DNA of 64,000 bases from Marinobacter maroccanus. Its GTDB lineage: Bacteria > Pseudomonadota > Gammaproteobacteria > Pseudomonadales > Oleiphilaceae. A program made the position numbers and the translations under genes. The stretch covers positions 62,001 to 126,000 of the forward strand of contig NZ_PSSX01000008.1 of the NCBI RefSeq assembly GCF_002933275.1, in the 5' to 3' direction. This document shows positions 54,289-62,436 of this stretch, piece after piece; the first letter of the stretch is position 1, and each line of letters opens with the position of its first letter. Under the pieces are notes generated by a model. The model was not told the DNA's origin. It saw only the letters and a list, made by a program, of their open reading frames with translations, and searched no databases.

Positions 54289-54879
54289 ATGAGATGCACC
54301 ATGAGTCGTCGTACAGAACAGTGGAAACGCGAGTTGAGGGTGGGAGCCGTCGTTCGCCGGTCTCCGGGCGTCACCCGTTGGGTAAAGGAAATCTGGAAGC
54401 CAGTTGCCGTTATACCGGGGGCACCTGATGCATTCTGGAAAGAACTGGTTCGCGAGGAAGACGTTGTCGATTACCACGCCAGCACCGTTACGATGGAGCT
54501 TTTCCGGGCCGACGTCGAGGGCTATCTGGTTTCCCTGAACATGGCCGTTCCATCGATCTGGATCATCATGGATAGAGATGTAACGAGCCAGTCGCCCTCC
54601 GGATGGGTCGTCAGCACTATCACTGCCAGCGCCCATGAGGCACTGGACGCCCTCGATAGTGGCGAAAGCATTGTTGAGGCGGTTCCCATTCCCGAATCCA
54701 TGGCGGCCTGGATCAAAGAGTTTATCGACATGCACTACATCGAGGAGCCGTTCAAGAAACGCCGTCGCGACGAGGTCCGTGTTGATGGCGCCGAGGACGC
54801 CAAGGGCGACCCGCGCATTCGCCAGGAAAGCGACGTTTACCGTGCTCCTGCGAACATCAAAAAGCCGAGAATTCAGTAA
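54289..54879 (+). CDS. DUF3305 protein
   Basis: A 196-residue protein with the DUF3305 domain, known only from formate dehydrogenase loci. Blocks: RVGAVVRRSPGVTRWVKEIWKP, VDYHASTVTMELFRADVEGY and LNMAVPSIWIIMDRD, with a basic C-terminal tail. Two starts are possible, 54289 (directly after a TATAAC box) and 54301. The stop overlaps the next start by one base, so it is coupled to the DUF3306 gene. Function unknown, presumed assembly factor. Confidence 0.85.
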   Translation: MRCTMSRRTEQWKRELRVGAVVRRSPGVTRWVKEIWKPVAVIPGAPDAFWKELVREEDVVDYHASTVTMELFRADVEGYLVSLNMAVPSIWIIMDRDVTSQSPSGWVVSTITASAHEALDALDSGESIVEAVPIPESMAAWIKEFIDMHYIEEPFKKRRRDEVRVDGAEDAKGDPRIRQESDVYRAPANIKKPRIQ

Positions 54880-55505
54880 TGGCCGAATCAAGACTCCAGC
54901 GCTGGGCGCGCAAAAAAGCCGAAGCCGGAAAACGCCCTGAGCCATCCCCTCCTCCGGTTGTCGAGTCCGAACCGACCCCGGAAGAGCAGGAACTTGCCAC
55001 TAATGAAACATTGCCTGAACACGAGCTTCTGGAAAAATATGGCCTGCCCGATCCAGAAAAGATCGAACTGGGCACGGACATCACCGGGTTCATGCGCAAG
55101 GAAATTCCGGAGTTCCTCCGCCGGAAGGCCCTCAGGGGCCTGTGGAAATCCAACCCGGTGCTTGCGGTTCTCGATGGCCTCAATGATTACGACGAAGACT
55201 ACACACTGGCCTCGACGGCCGGCCAGACAGTGAAATCGCTCTACAAGGTGGGAGAGGGCCTCGTCGACAGAGCCAAAAAAGCCGCTGACGTTGTGGAAGA
55301 CCAATCGGGCAAGCAGGCGATTTCATCGTTGGCAGATCCTGACTCGACAACTGTTGAGGAGCCGGAGCCCGAGGACAGCCCTGAGCTGGAGAGCAGCGGA
55401 ACGCCGACGGAACTTCCCGAGCAACGGCTTACCCAAGAACAGACGAGTCAGCCGGAAGAGGAACCGGAACCGCGGTTCCGTCCGCGCATGCGTTTTGACT
55501 ATTAA
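54879..55505 (+). CDS. DUF3306 protein
   Basis: A 208-residue protein of the DUF3306 family, the usual partner of DUF3305. The N terminus (MAESRLQRWARKKAEAGKRP) and the block GTDITGFMRKEIPEFLRRKALRGLWKSNP are typical; the C-terminal part is an acidic, Pro- and Glu-rich tail of about 60 residues that should be disordered. The last residues are basic and aromatic (PRFRPRMRFDY). It lies in the fdh plus-strand operon; function unknown. Confidence 0.83.
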   Translation: MAESRLQRWARKKAEAGKRPEPSPPPVVESEPTPEEQELATNETLPEHELLEKYGLPDPEKIELGTDITGFMRKEIPEFLRRKALRGLWKSNPVLAVLDGLNDYDEDYTLASTAGQTVKSLYKVGEGLVDRAKKAADVVEDQSGKQAISSLADPDSTTVEEPEPEDSPELESSGTPTELPEQRLTQEQTSQPEEEPEPRFRPRMRFDY

Positions 55506-55614
55506 CTGAATGCATTTCAGCTATTAGCAAATTAAAGGCCGGTCAGGCCACTATTCTCGGATATGTACTAGACTAGTGTGACAGACCGCAAATAATAATT
55601 AGAAGGAACATGAA

Positions 55615-56226
55615 TTGAGCAATACTGCGGAAATCCAGTGCCCGCGTTCGGTCTCCGAAGAGGATCGCGCCCGGGCCCAGATCTATCAGCTGCTGGGCGT
55701 CCTGCTTGTAGACCCACCCTCGAGTGATTTACTGAAAGGGCTGGCGTCACTGCAGGGTGACGAGACGCCCCTTGGTTCGGCCTGCAAGAACCTGGCAGCC
55801 CTCGCCGAACGGACCAACCCGTATGATGCCGAGCGAGAGTTCAACAACCTGTTTGTTGGTCTCGGTCGTGGCGAATTGCTTCCCTACGCCAGCTACTACC
55901 TCACCGGCTTCCTGAATGAGAAGCCCCTGGCGGAACTGCGAACCGATCTCAGGTCACGGGGCATCAAAGCCCGCAGCGATGTAAAAGAGCCGGAAGACCA
56001 CATTGGCACACTTTGCGAAATCATGGCGGGCATCATCACCGGCGAATTTCCCTGCGACAGCGGGTTGGCGTCGCAGAAAGCGTTTTTTGATACCCACCTG
56101 GCCAAGTGGGCAGCCTTGTTTTTCACCGATTTGGAAGAAGCGCAAAGCGCCGTCTTCTACGCGCCAGTTGGTTCGCTTGGTCGAGCCTTCATGGCCGTGG
56201 AAGCCGACGCCTTTGCAATTCAGTAA
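55615..56226 (+). CDS. TorD/DmsD-family chaperone
   Basis: A 203-residue all-helical chaperone: EEDRARAQIYQLLGVLLVDPPS, EFNNLFVGLGRGELLPYASYYLTGFLNEKPLAELRTDLR, DHIGTLCEIMAGIITGEF. TorD-type proteins bind the Tat signal and cofactor-free apo-enzyme until the molybdenum cofactor is loaded. It starts at TTG with GAAGGA upstream; the ATG five bases earlier stops at once. It lies directly before the Tat-signal genes of the cluster. Confidence 0.87.
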   Translation: MSNTAEIQCPRSVSEEDRARAQIYQLLGVLLVDPPSSDLLKGLASLQGDETPLGSACKNLAALAERTNPYDAEREFNNLFVGLGRGELLPYASYYLTGFLNEKPLAELRTDLRSRGIKARSDVKEPEDHIGTLCEIMAGIITGEFPCDSGLASQKAFFDTHLAKWAALFFTDLEEAQSAVFYAPVGSLGRAFMAVEADAFAIQ

Positions 56227-56267
56227 CCGGGATCTGAAGGTCCCATAAACCCAGGGGGAGGTGTCCA

Positions 56268-56459
56268 ATGGACAACCCGAAGCGTGAAAACAGCCGTCGC
56301 CGTTTCCTGCAAATGGCCGCTGCCGCAGCTCCGGCTGCCGTTGCAATGACGGTTGCACCGAACGCCGCAGCCGAGGTCGTCAGAAAAGACGTGCCGAAAA
56401 GCCGCGGTTTACGTGATACCGAACACACACGTAAATATTTCGAATCGGCTCGCTTTTAA
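56268..56459 (+). CDS. Small Tat-signal protein of the Fdh operon
   Basis: A 63-residue protein whose N terminus is a twin-arginine signal: RENSRRRFLQMAAAAAPAAVA. The short remainder (VRKDVPKSRGLRDTEHTRKYFESARF) is basic and conserved in such loci. It has no cofactor motif and could be a structural or targeting partner of FdhA. It lies 41 bases after the TorD-type gene and 90 bases before fdhA. Confidence 0.85.
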   Translation: MDNPKRENSRRRFLQMAAAAAPAAVAMTVAPNAAAEVVRKDVPKSRGLRDTEHTRKYFESARF

Positions 56460-56549
56460 CGGGGATTTGAGTTGATCGAGGTTGCGAAAGGCCCTTGAGA
56501 GACTCGGCTTTCCGGAAAAACGAGAATAATAAAGAGAGAGGTAAACGAC

Positions 56550-59435
56550 ATGTTAAGGAAGAAGACCAACGGGGTAGCGAAAGGCTCCCGTGCAGGCTCT
56601 TTGCTTTCTTCTCTCGCTGCCAAGACTCTGGACCGTCGTCAATTCCTGACGACGTCTGGTGTGGCAGTGGGTGGTCTGGCGGCGCTGTCGCTGACATCGG
56701 GACGGGTTGAAGCTGCAGCCCCGGCAACCGGTGGCGGAGAAGTGGTCGTCAAGAAATCCGTTTGTACGCACTGTTCGGTCGGCTGCACCGTCGAAGCCGA
56801 AGTTCAGAATGGCGTGTGGACAGGCCAGGAACCAGGCTGGGACAGCCCCTTCAATATGGGCGCTCACTGCGCCAAAGGTGCTTCCGTGCGGGAGCATGCC
56901 CACGGCGAGCGTCGTCTCAAGTCGCCGATGAAAATGGTCAATGGCCAGTGGCAGAAGATTTCCTGGGACACCGCCATCAACGAAATCGGCGACAAGATGC
57001 TCGAGATCCGCGAGCAAAGCGGTCCCGATTCGGTCTACTGGCTGGGCAGCGCAAAGTTCAACAACGAGCAGGCCTACCTGTTCCGTAAGTTTGCGGCCTA
57101 CTGGGGCACCAACAACGTGGACCACCAGGCCCGTATCTGCCACTCCACGACAGTGGCCGGCGTAGCCAATACCTGGGGCTACGGCGCAATGACCAACTCC
57201 TACAACGACATTCACAAGTCCAAGGCGATCTTCATCATCGGGGGCAACCCCGCCGAAGCGCACCCGGTGTCGCTGTTGCATGTACTGAAAGCGAAGGAAG
57301 AAAATAACGCGCCGCTGATCGTCTGCGACCCGCGTTTCACCCGGACAGCGGCCCATGCCGATGAGTTTGTGCGTTTCCGCCCGGGCTCCGACGTTGCGCT
57401 GGTGTGGGGTATTCTCTGGCACATCTTCGAAAACGGCTGGGAAGACAAAGAATTCATCCGTACCCGTGTGTACGGCATGGAAGACATTCGCGAGGAAGTG
57501 AAGCGCTGGAATCCGGAAGAAGTTGAGCGTGTAACCGGCGCACCGGGTGCACAGCTTGAGCGGGTGGCCCGCACCCTGGCCAACAATCGGCCAGGCACCG
57601 TTATCTGGTGTATGGGCGGTACCCAGCACACCAACGGTAACAACAACACCCGTGCCTATTGTGTACTCCAGCTGGCCCTTGGCAACATGGGCGTAGCCGG
57701 CGGTGGCACCAACATCTTCCGTGGCCACGATAACGTTCAGGGTGCAACCGACCTGGGCGTACTCGCCGATACCCTGCCTGGCTACTACGGTCTGGCCGCT
57801 GGCTCCTGGGCTCACTGGGCCCGCGTCTGGGAAGAGGATCTGGACTATCTGAAAGGCCGCTTTGCCGTTTGGGATAAAGACGGTAAGTCCCGGGCCATGA
57901 TGAACGAGAAAGGCATTCCGGTCTCCCGCTGGATTGACGGTGTCCTGGAAGCCAAGGAAAACCTTGAGCAGCCAGACAACACCCGGGCCATGGTGCTGTG
58001 GGGCCACGCGCCCAACTCCCAGACCCGGATGACGGAAATGAAGGAAGCAATGGAAAAGCTCGACCTCCTGGTTGTAGTGGATCCCTTCCCGACCGTCTCA
58101 GCGGTGCTGCATGATCGTAAAGAAGGCGCGTATCTGCTGCCCACGACCACCCAGTTCGAGACCCATGGTTCGGTAACCGCTTCCAACCGTTCTCTGCAGT
58201 GGCGTGAAAAGGTTGTAGAGCCGCTGTTCGACTCCAAGGTCGATCACGAAATCATGAAACTGTTTGCGGACAAGTTCGGCTTTACCGATCGCATGTTCCG
58301 CAACATCGCCATTGATGGCGATGAGCCGTCGATTGAGGACATTACCCGAGAATTCAACCGCGGCATGTGGACCATCGGCTATACCGGCCAGTCGCCGGAG
58401 CGCCTCAAGAAGCACATGAAGTACCAGCACCACTTCGACAAGACCACCCTGCGAGCAGTTGGCGGACCTTGTGATGGTGATTTCTATGGCTTGCCATGGC
58501 CGTCCTGGGGCACCCCAGAGATGAATCATCCGGGCACTGCCAATCTGTATGACATGTCGCTGCCGGTTTCTGAAGGCGGCCTGACGTTCCGGGCCCGTTT
58601 TGGTGTTGAACACAACGGCCAGAACATTCTGGCAGACGGTGTTTACTCCAAGAACTCGGAAATCAAGGATGGCTACCCCGAGTTCACCATGCAGATGCTG
58701 ATGGACCTGGGCTGGGATGGCGATCTGACGGCTGAGGAGCGGGCCAGCATTGAAGCCGTGGCCGGCCCGGCAACCAACTGGAAGACAGACCTGTCTGGTG
58801 GTATCCAACGCGTGGCCATCAAGCACGAATGTGCGCCCTTCGGCAACGCCAAGGCGCGGGCCATCGTCTGGAACTTCCCGGATCCGGTGCCTCTGCATCG
58901 CGAACCGCTGTACACCAACCGTCGCGATCTGGTGGCGGATTACCCGACCTACGAAGACAAGACCTTCTGGCGGGTGCCGACCTTGTACGAGTCAATCCAG
59001 AAGAACGACTTCAGCAAGGAGTTCCCGATCATTCTTACCTCCGGCCGTCTGGTCGAGTACGAGGGTGGTGGTGACGAAACCCGATCGAACCCCTGGCTGG
59101 CTGAACTTCAGCAGGACATGTTCATCGAGATCAACCCTCGCGACGCCAACAACCTGAATGTCCGCGATGGCAATGACGTCTGGGTTTCCGGTCCGGAAGG
59201 CGCGCGGATCAAGGTTAAGGCCATGGTGACAGAACGCGTCGGAGAAGGCGTGGCGTTCATGCCGTTCCACTTCGGCGGGCACTATCAGGGCAAGGACCTG
59301 CGGGACAAGTATCCCAAGGGCGCCGACCCCATCGTTCTGGGCGAATCCACCAACACAGTTCAAACATACGGGTATGACTCGGTCACGCAGATGCAAGAGA
59401 CCAAAGCCACCCTGTGTTCGATTATGCCGGCATAA
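56550..59435 (+). CDS. fdhA: Formate dehydrogenase catalytic subunit (Cys type)
   Basis: A 961-residue molybdopterin oxidoreductase. A Tat signal is at residues 28-50 (DRRQFLTTSGVAVGG), followed by a [4Fe-4S] motif VCTHCSVGCTVEAEV with a fourth Cys in GAHCAKG. The active-site residue is Cys197 in HQARICHSTTV, encoded TGC rather than a TGA selenocysteine codon. The rest holds bis-MGD-binding domains (IIGGNPAEAHPVSLLHVL, VWCMGGTQHTNGNNNTRA-like text). It oxidises formate to CO2 and passes electrons through FdhB and FdhC. The metal may be Mo or W. Confidence 0.93.
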   Translation: MLRKKTNGVAKGSRAGSLLSSLAAKTLDRRQFLTTSGVAVGGLAALSLTSGRVEAAAPATGGGEVVVKKSVCTHCSVGCTVEAEVQNGVWTGQEPGWDSPFNMGAHCAKGASVREHAHGERRLKSPMKMVNGQWQKISWDTAINEIGDKMLEIREQSGPDSVYWLGSAKFNNEQAYLFRKFAAYWGTNNVDHQARICHSTTVAGVANTWGYGAMTNSYNDIHKSKAIFIIGGNPAEAHPVSLLHVLKAKEENNAPLIVCDPRFTRTAAHADEFVRFRPGSDVALVWGILWHIFENGWEDKEFIRTRVYGMEDIREEVKRWNPEEVERVTGAPGAQLERVARTLANNRPGTVIWCMGGTQHTNGNNNTRAYCVLQLALGNMGVAGGGTNIFRGHDNVQGATDLGVLADTLPGYYGLAAGSWAHWARVWEEDLDYLKGRFAVWDKDGKSRAMMNEKGIPVSRWIDGVLEAKENLEQPDNTRAMVLWGHAPNSQTRMTEMKEAMEKLDLLVVVDPFPTVSAVLHDRKEGAYLLPTTTQFETHGSVTASNRSLQWREKVVEPLFDSKVDHEIMKLFADKFGFTDRMFRNIAIDGDEPSIEDITREFNRGMWTIGYTGQSPERLKKHMKYQHHFDKTTLRAVGGPCDGDFYGLPWPSWGTPEMNHPGTANLYDMSLPVSEGGLTFRARFGVEHNGQNILADGVYSKNSEIKDGYPEFTMQMLMDLGWDGDLTAEERASIEAVAGPATNWKTDLSGGIQRVAIKHECAPFGNAKARAIVWNFPDPVPLHREPLYTNRRDLVADYPTYEDKTFWRVPTLYESIQKNDFSKEFPIILTSGRLVEYEGGGDETRSNPWLAELQQDMFIEINPRDANNLNVRDGNDVWVSGPEGARIKVKAMVTERVGEGVAFMPFHFGGHYQGKDLRDKYPKGADPIVLGESTNTVQTYGYDSVTQMQETKATLCSIMPA

Positions 59436-59450
59436 CAAGAGGTGTAGACC

Positions 59451-60059
59451 ATGGCACTTGAAGGACAAGCAAGAGCAAAATTCCTTTGCGACGCCGAGCG
59501 CTGCATCGAATGTAATGCGTGCGTAACGGCCTGTAAAAACGAGCACGAGGTCCCCTGGGGGATCAACCGTCGCCGAGTGGTAACCATTGAAGATGGCAAG
59601 CCAGGAGAGCGTTCGATTTCGGTAGCCTGCATGCACTGCTCAGACGCGCCCTGTATGGCCGTCTGCCCGGTGGATTGCTTCTACCAGACCGAAGACGGTG
59701 TTGTGCTGCATTCCAAAGATCTGTGCATTGGCTGCGGCTATTGCTTCTACGCCTGCCCGTTCGGCGCACCACAGTTCCCGCAAGCGGGCAACTTTGGCAG
59801 CCGGGGCAAAATGGACAAATGCACCTTCTGTGCAGGTGGTCCTGAAGAAGACAATTCCACAGTTGAATTCTCCAAGTACGGTCGTAACCGTATCGCCGAG
59901 GGCAAACTGCCGATCTGTGCGGAAATGTGCTCAACCAAAGCCCTGTTGGCCGGTGACGGCAACGAGGTAGCGGACATCTATCGCCAGCGTGTTGTGAACC
60001 GTGGTTTTGGTTCCGGCGCATGGGGATGGGGCACAGCCTACGAGAAGAAGGGTGCATAA
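59451..60059 (+). CDS. fdhB: Formate dehydrogenase iron-sulfur subunit
   Basis: A 202-residue ferredoxin-type subunit with clusters from AERCIECNACVTACKNEH, ACMHCSDAPCMAVCPVDC, DLCIGCGYCFYACPFGAPQF and KCTFC. Unlike E. coli FdnH there is no C-terminal membrane helix. It sits 15 bases after fdhA and links the catalytic subunit to the cytochrome b subunit. A very stable hairpin separates it from fdhC. Confidence 0.92.
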   Translation: MALEGQARAKFLCDAERCIECNACVTACKNEHEVPWGINRRRVVTIEDGKPGERSISVACMHCSDAPCMAVCPVDCFYQTEDGVVLHSKDLCIGCGYCFYACPFGAPQFPQAGNFGSRGKMDKCTFCAGGPEEDNSTVEFSKYGRNRIAEGKLPICAEMCSTKALLAGDGNEVADIYRQRVVNRGFGSGAWGWGTAYEKKGA

Positions 60060-60076
60060 ACTGGCCTGACTCATAC

Positions 60077-60094
60077 GGGGCCCTTCGGGGCCCC
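60077..60094. promoter_or_regulatory. TTCG-loop hairpin between fdhB and fdhC
   Basis: GGGGCCC (60077-60083) and GGGCCCC (60088-60094) close a TTCG tetraloop (60084-60087). No T-run follows, so it is more likely an mRNA-stability or partial-attenuation element than a terminator. Confidence 0.65.
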
Positions 60095-60146
60095 GACGTC
60101 GGTCAAGGCAACAATTTCTTCTTGTTCATTCCGTTGGAGTGCTCTA

Positions 60147-61319
60147 ATGAAAACAAAACTTTTTAGTGCCGCCATCCTCGTGCTGGCGGCGCTGCTATTC
60201 AACCCTGTCTGGGCACAAGAGTCCCCGACGGTTGATCGCACAGCGACCGGGGGCGCCCAGACCCTCGAAGACATAATGCGCCGCCAGAAACAGCTGGAGA
60301 CGGACGATTCCTTCCGGTCTGAAAACCTGGGTGATCCCGCTAACGCGGCTCCAATTACGGATCAACTGGGTACCAGGGGCGGGGTTTCCGACTCAGACAA
60401 CTGGCGCTCTATCCGGTACAACGAGATTGACCCCACAACGCAAGTGAGGGGGCCAGCGGCTGAGGTCCTTATTCAGGATGGCGGCATGCCCTGGTGGAAG
60501 CTGCGGGAAGGCCCGATGATTACCTACGGCGGCGGCGCAATTCTCGGTTTCCTGGCGTTGTTGGTGGTGTTCTATTTTGTTCGCGGCAAAATCATGATCG
60601 ATGGCGGCCCAGCCGGCACTACGATTCAACGATTCAAAGCCGTCGAACGATTTGGGCACTGGCTGTTGGCGGGCTCCTTTATCGCTCTGGGCCTCACAGG
60701 GTTGCTAACGTTGATGGGCCGGTCCTTCCTGATTCCCGTCATCGGACACGACGCCTTTGCCACCATTGCTACCGGCTCCAAATGGGTCCACAACAACATC
60801 GCCTGGTCCTTCATGCTCGGTCTGGTGATGACCTTCGTGATGTGGGTTGCCCATAACATTCCCAACAAACTGGACTGGCAGTGGATCAAGGCGGGCGGCG
60901 GTATCTTTACCAAGGGTCATCCCTCTGCCAAGAAGTTTAACGCCGGCCAGAAAATCATCTTCTGGACAGTAATGATACTGGGCGCCTCAGTCTCTCTCTC
61001 CGGGCTGTCGCTGCTGTTTCCGTTTCAGATGCCAATGTTTGCCGACACTTTCGCGGTGATCAACAGCGTTCTGGGAACCAGCTTCCCGACTGAGCTCGCA
61101 CCCCATGAAGAGATGCAATATGCCAACATCTGGCACTCAATCGTGGCGTTCGTGATGATGCTGGCTATCATTGCTCACATCTACATCGGCTCGGTTGGCA
61201 TGGAAGGCGCGTTCGACGCCATGGGCAACGGCCAGGTCGACCTGGAATGGGCCCGTCAGCACCACGATCTGTGGGTGGCTGAGGTAGAAGCCAAACAAGG
61301 CAAGGGAGGTTCGTCGTGA
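60147..61319 (+). CDS. fdhC: Formate dehydrogenase cytochrome b subunit
   Basis: A 390-residue membrane subunit, much longer than FdnI (217). A signal peptide (LVLAALLFNPVWA-QE) and a soluble stretch of about 100 residues precede four or five spans. Haem-ligand candidates are in VERFGHWLLAG, WVHNNIAWSFMLGLV and IWHSIVAFVMMLAIIAHIYI. It takes electrons from FdhB and reduces quinone. The long N-terminal part is usual for the FDH3-type gamma subunit. The stop overlaps the next small frame. Confidence 0.9.
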   Translation: MKTKLFSAAILVLAALLFNPVWAQESPTVDRTATGGAQTLEDIMRRQKQLETDDSFRSENLGDPANAAPITDQLGTRGGVSDSDNWRSIRYNEIDPTTQVRGPAAEVLIQDGGMPWWKLREGPMITYGGGAILGFLALLVVFYFVRGKIMIDGGPAGTTIQRFKAVERFGHWLLAGSFIALGLTGLLTLMGRSFLIPVIGHDAFATIATGSKWVHNNIAWSFMLGLVMTFVMWVAHNIPNKLDWQWIKAGGGIFTKGHPSAKKFNAGQKIIFWTVMILGASVSLSGLSLLFPFQMPMFADTFAVINSVLGTSFPTELAPHEEMQYANIWHSIVAFVMMLAIIAHIYIGSVGMEGAFDAMGNGQVDLEWARQHHDLWVAEVEAKQGKGGSS

Positions 61320-61441
61320 AGGTCATGATTTCCGCTTTTGTCGCGGCTTTGCTTATTGCCACGGCTGCGCCGATGGTGCTGAATCAGTTTGGCTGGTCGT
61401 CAGCCGAGCAGACCAGCGCCGAGAGCGTTCGCCTTGACTGA
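61316..61441 (+). CDS. Small single-span protein of the Fdh operon
   Basis: A 41-residue frame that starts at GTG inside the fdhC stop (GTGA overlap) and ends inside the tusA-like start. It begins MKVMISAFVAALLIATAAP, one hydrophobic segment, then NQFGWSSAEQTSAESV. Coupling on both sides and a typical small membrane-protein profile support it. It is easily missed by automatic annotation because of its size. Function unknown; it may belong to the formate dehydrogenase complex. Confidence 0.7.
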   Translation: MKVMISAFVAALLIATAAPMVLNQFGWSSAEQTSAESVRLD

Positions 61442-61673
61442 TCAATCCGAGGTATACCAGATCGACGCCGTCGGTCTGGTATGCCCTCTTCCGATTCTAC
61501 GTTTCAAAAAACGGACCAGAGATCTGCCCAGCGGGACACAGGTCGATTTCCTTGCGGATGATCCTACCGGACGCCAGGATCTGCAGGCCCTGTGTGAAAT
61601 AACGGGGCACCGTATCGAATGGATGCGGGAAGAAGAGGCGGGAATTACCCGCTATCGTATCTGCCTGGCCTAG
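61434..61673 (+). CDS. TusA-family sulfur carrier
   Basis: A 79-residue protein with the TusA signature VGLVCPLPILRFKKRTRDL (Cys17 in CPxP) and the fold ending in RYRICLA. TusA proteins carry persulfide sulfur from a desulfurase. Beside fdh genes a likely recipient is FdhD and the molybdenum cofactor. TTG at 61434 is taken as the start; the frame opens earlier, but that region encodes the preceding small protein. It is the last gene of the plus-strand operon. Confidence 0.8.
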   Translation: MTDQSEVYQIDAVGLVCPLPILRFKKRTRDLPSGTQVDFLADDPTGRQDLQALCEITGHRIEWMREEEAGITRYRICLA

Positions 61674-61689
61674 TCCCGAACTCCCACCT

Positions 61690-62244
61690 TCAATGGCCAC
61701 CCCGGGGATGCTTTCTAGCTTCCAGATTTCCCAGTGACAGTTTCACGTCATGATCGGTAAGCTCCGGGAGGTCATCAAAATTCGAAACCCGGGGAAAGCC
61801 CGTATCAATCAAAGAGGCCAGAGCGGCGTCGATGCAAAACGTCTCGGCAACAGCAGAATGTGATCCGTACATGACAATCGCCCTGATGGCACTGATCTCG
61901 CGGGTTGCTGTCTCGACATCACCCGATCTGCTTGCGCTGATCACCGTATGCCCGCGACTCCAGTCGACCTCATTGCCCTCCAGATAGCCGGCTTCAATCC
62001 TCTCACAGAGTGTGCCGGTTGCCTCGAGTAGTGTCCGGAAATTTGCCGACGCTGCGATATTGTTGGCTCTCCCCCTGGCGTCTTTGTCATATCCACAGTG
62101 AAACAACAGGTAAGGTTCTCCATTGACGAACACCCCGTAATAGCCTGCTGTAGCCGCTTCCGGCCTGGGGTAGTAAGTGCCTGCCGTCAATGTTGAATGC
62201 TTCTTTCTCCGCGCTATCTGGGAGCCTTTTTTCTCACTAACCAC
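61690..62244 (-). CDS. Unknown protein convergent with the Fdh operon
   Basis: A 184-residue protein that I do not recognise. It starts at GTG (VSEKKGSQIARRKKHS, basic) and has a compact-looking middle (GYYGVFVNGEPYLLFHCGYDKDARG, RGHTVISASRSGDVETATREISA). No signal peptide, span or catalytic motif is visible. It could be a regulator or a small enzyme; 16 bases separate it from the tusA-like gene. The exact start is uncertain. Confidence 0.55.
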   Translation of the reverse strand: MVSEKKGSQIARRKKHSTLTAGTYYPRPEAATAGYYGVFVNGEPYLLFHCGYDKDARGRANNIAASANFRTLLEATGTLCERIEAGYLEGNEVDWSRGHTVISASRSGDVETATREISAIRAIVMYGSHSAVAETFCIDAALASLIDTGFPRVSNFDDLPELTDHDVKLSLGNLEARKHPRGGH

Positions 62245-62436
62245 TTCTTTAATACCGATTATCTATTCGCCTGTATGCTGATAAAAACTGCCAAGGTGCT
62301 GCGCCCCGTCAAACGGAATTCTCGGGAATCGCCAACGGAGGCACCTCGAAAAGGGCATCAAATGTGGAGTTTGGAAATCGGGATTACAAGTGGACAAGGC
62401 GACACGTAAGAAACACTATCAGTTCATCTGCGCTCA

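Noticed and set aside
56553..58007. Minus-strand frame of about 480 codons opposite fdhA
   Set aside because: Antisense shadow; fdhA is unambiguous.
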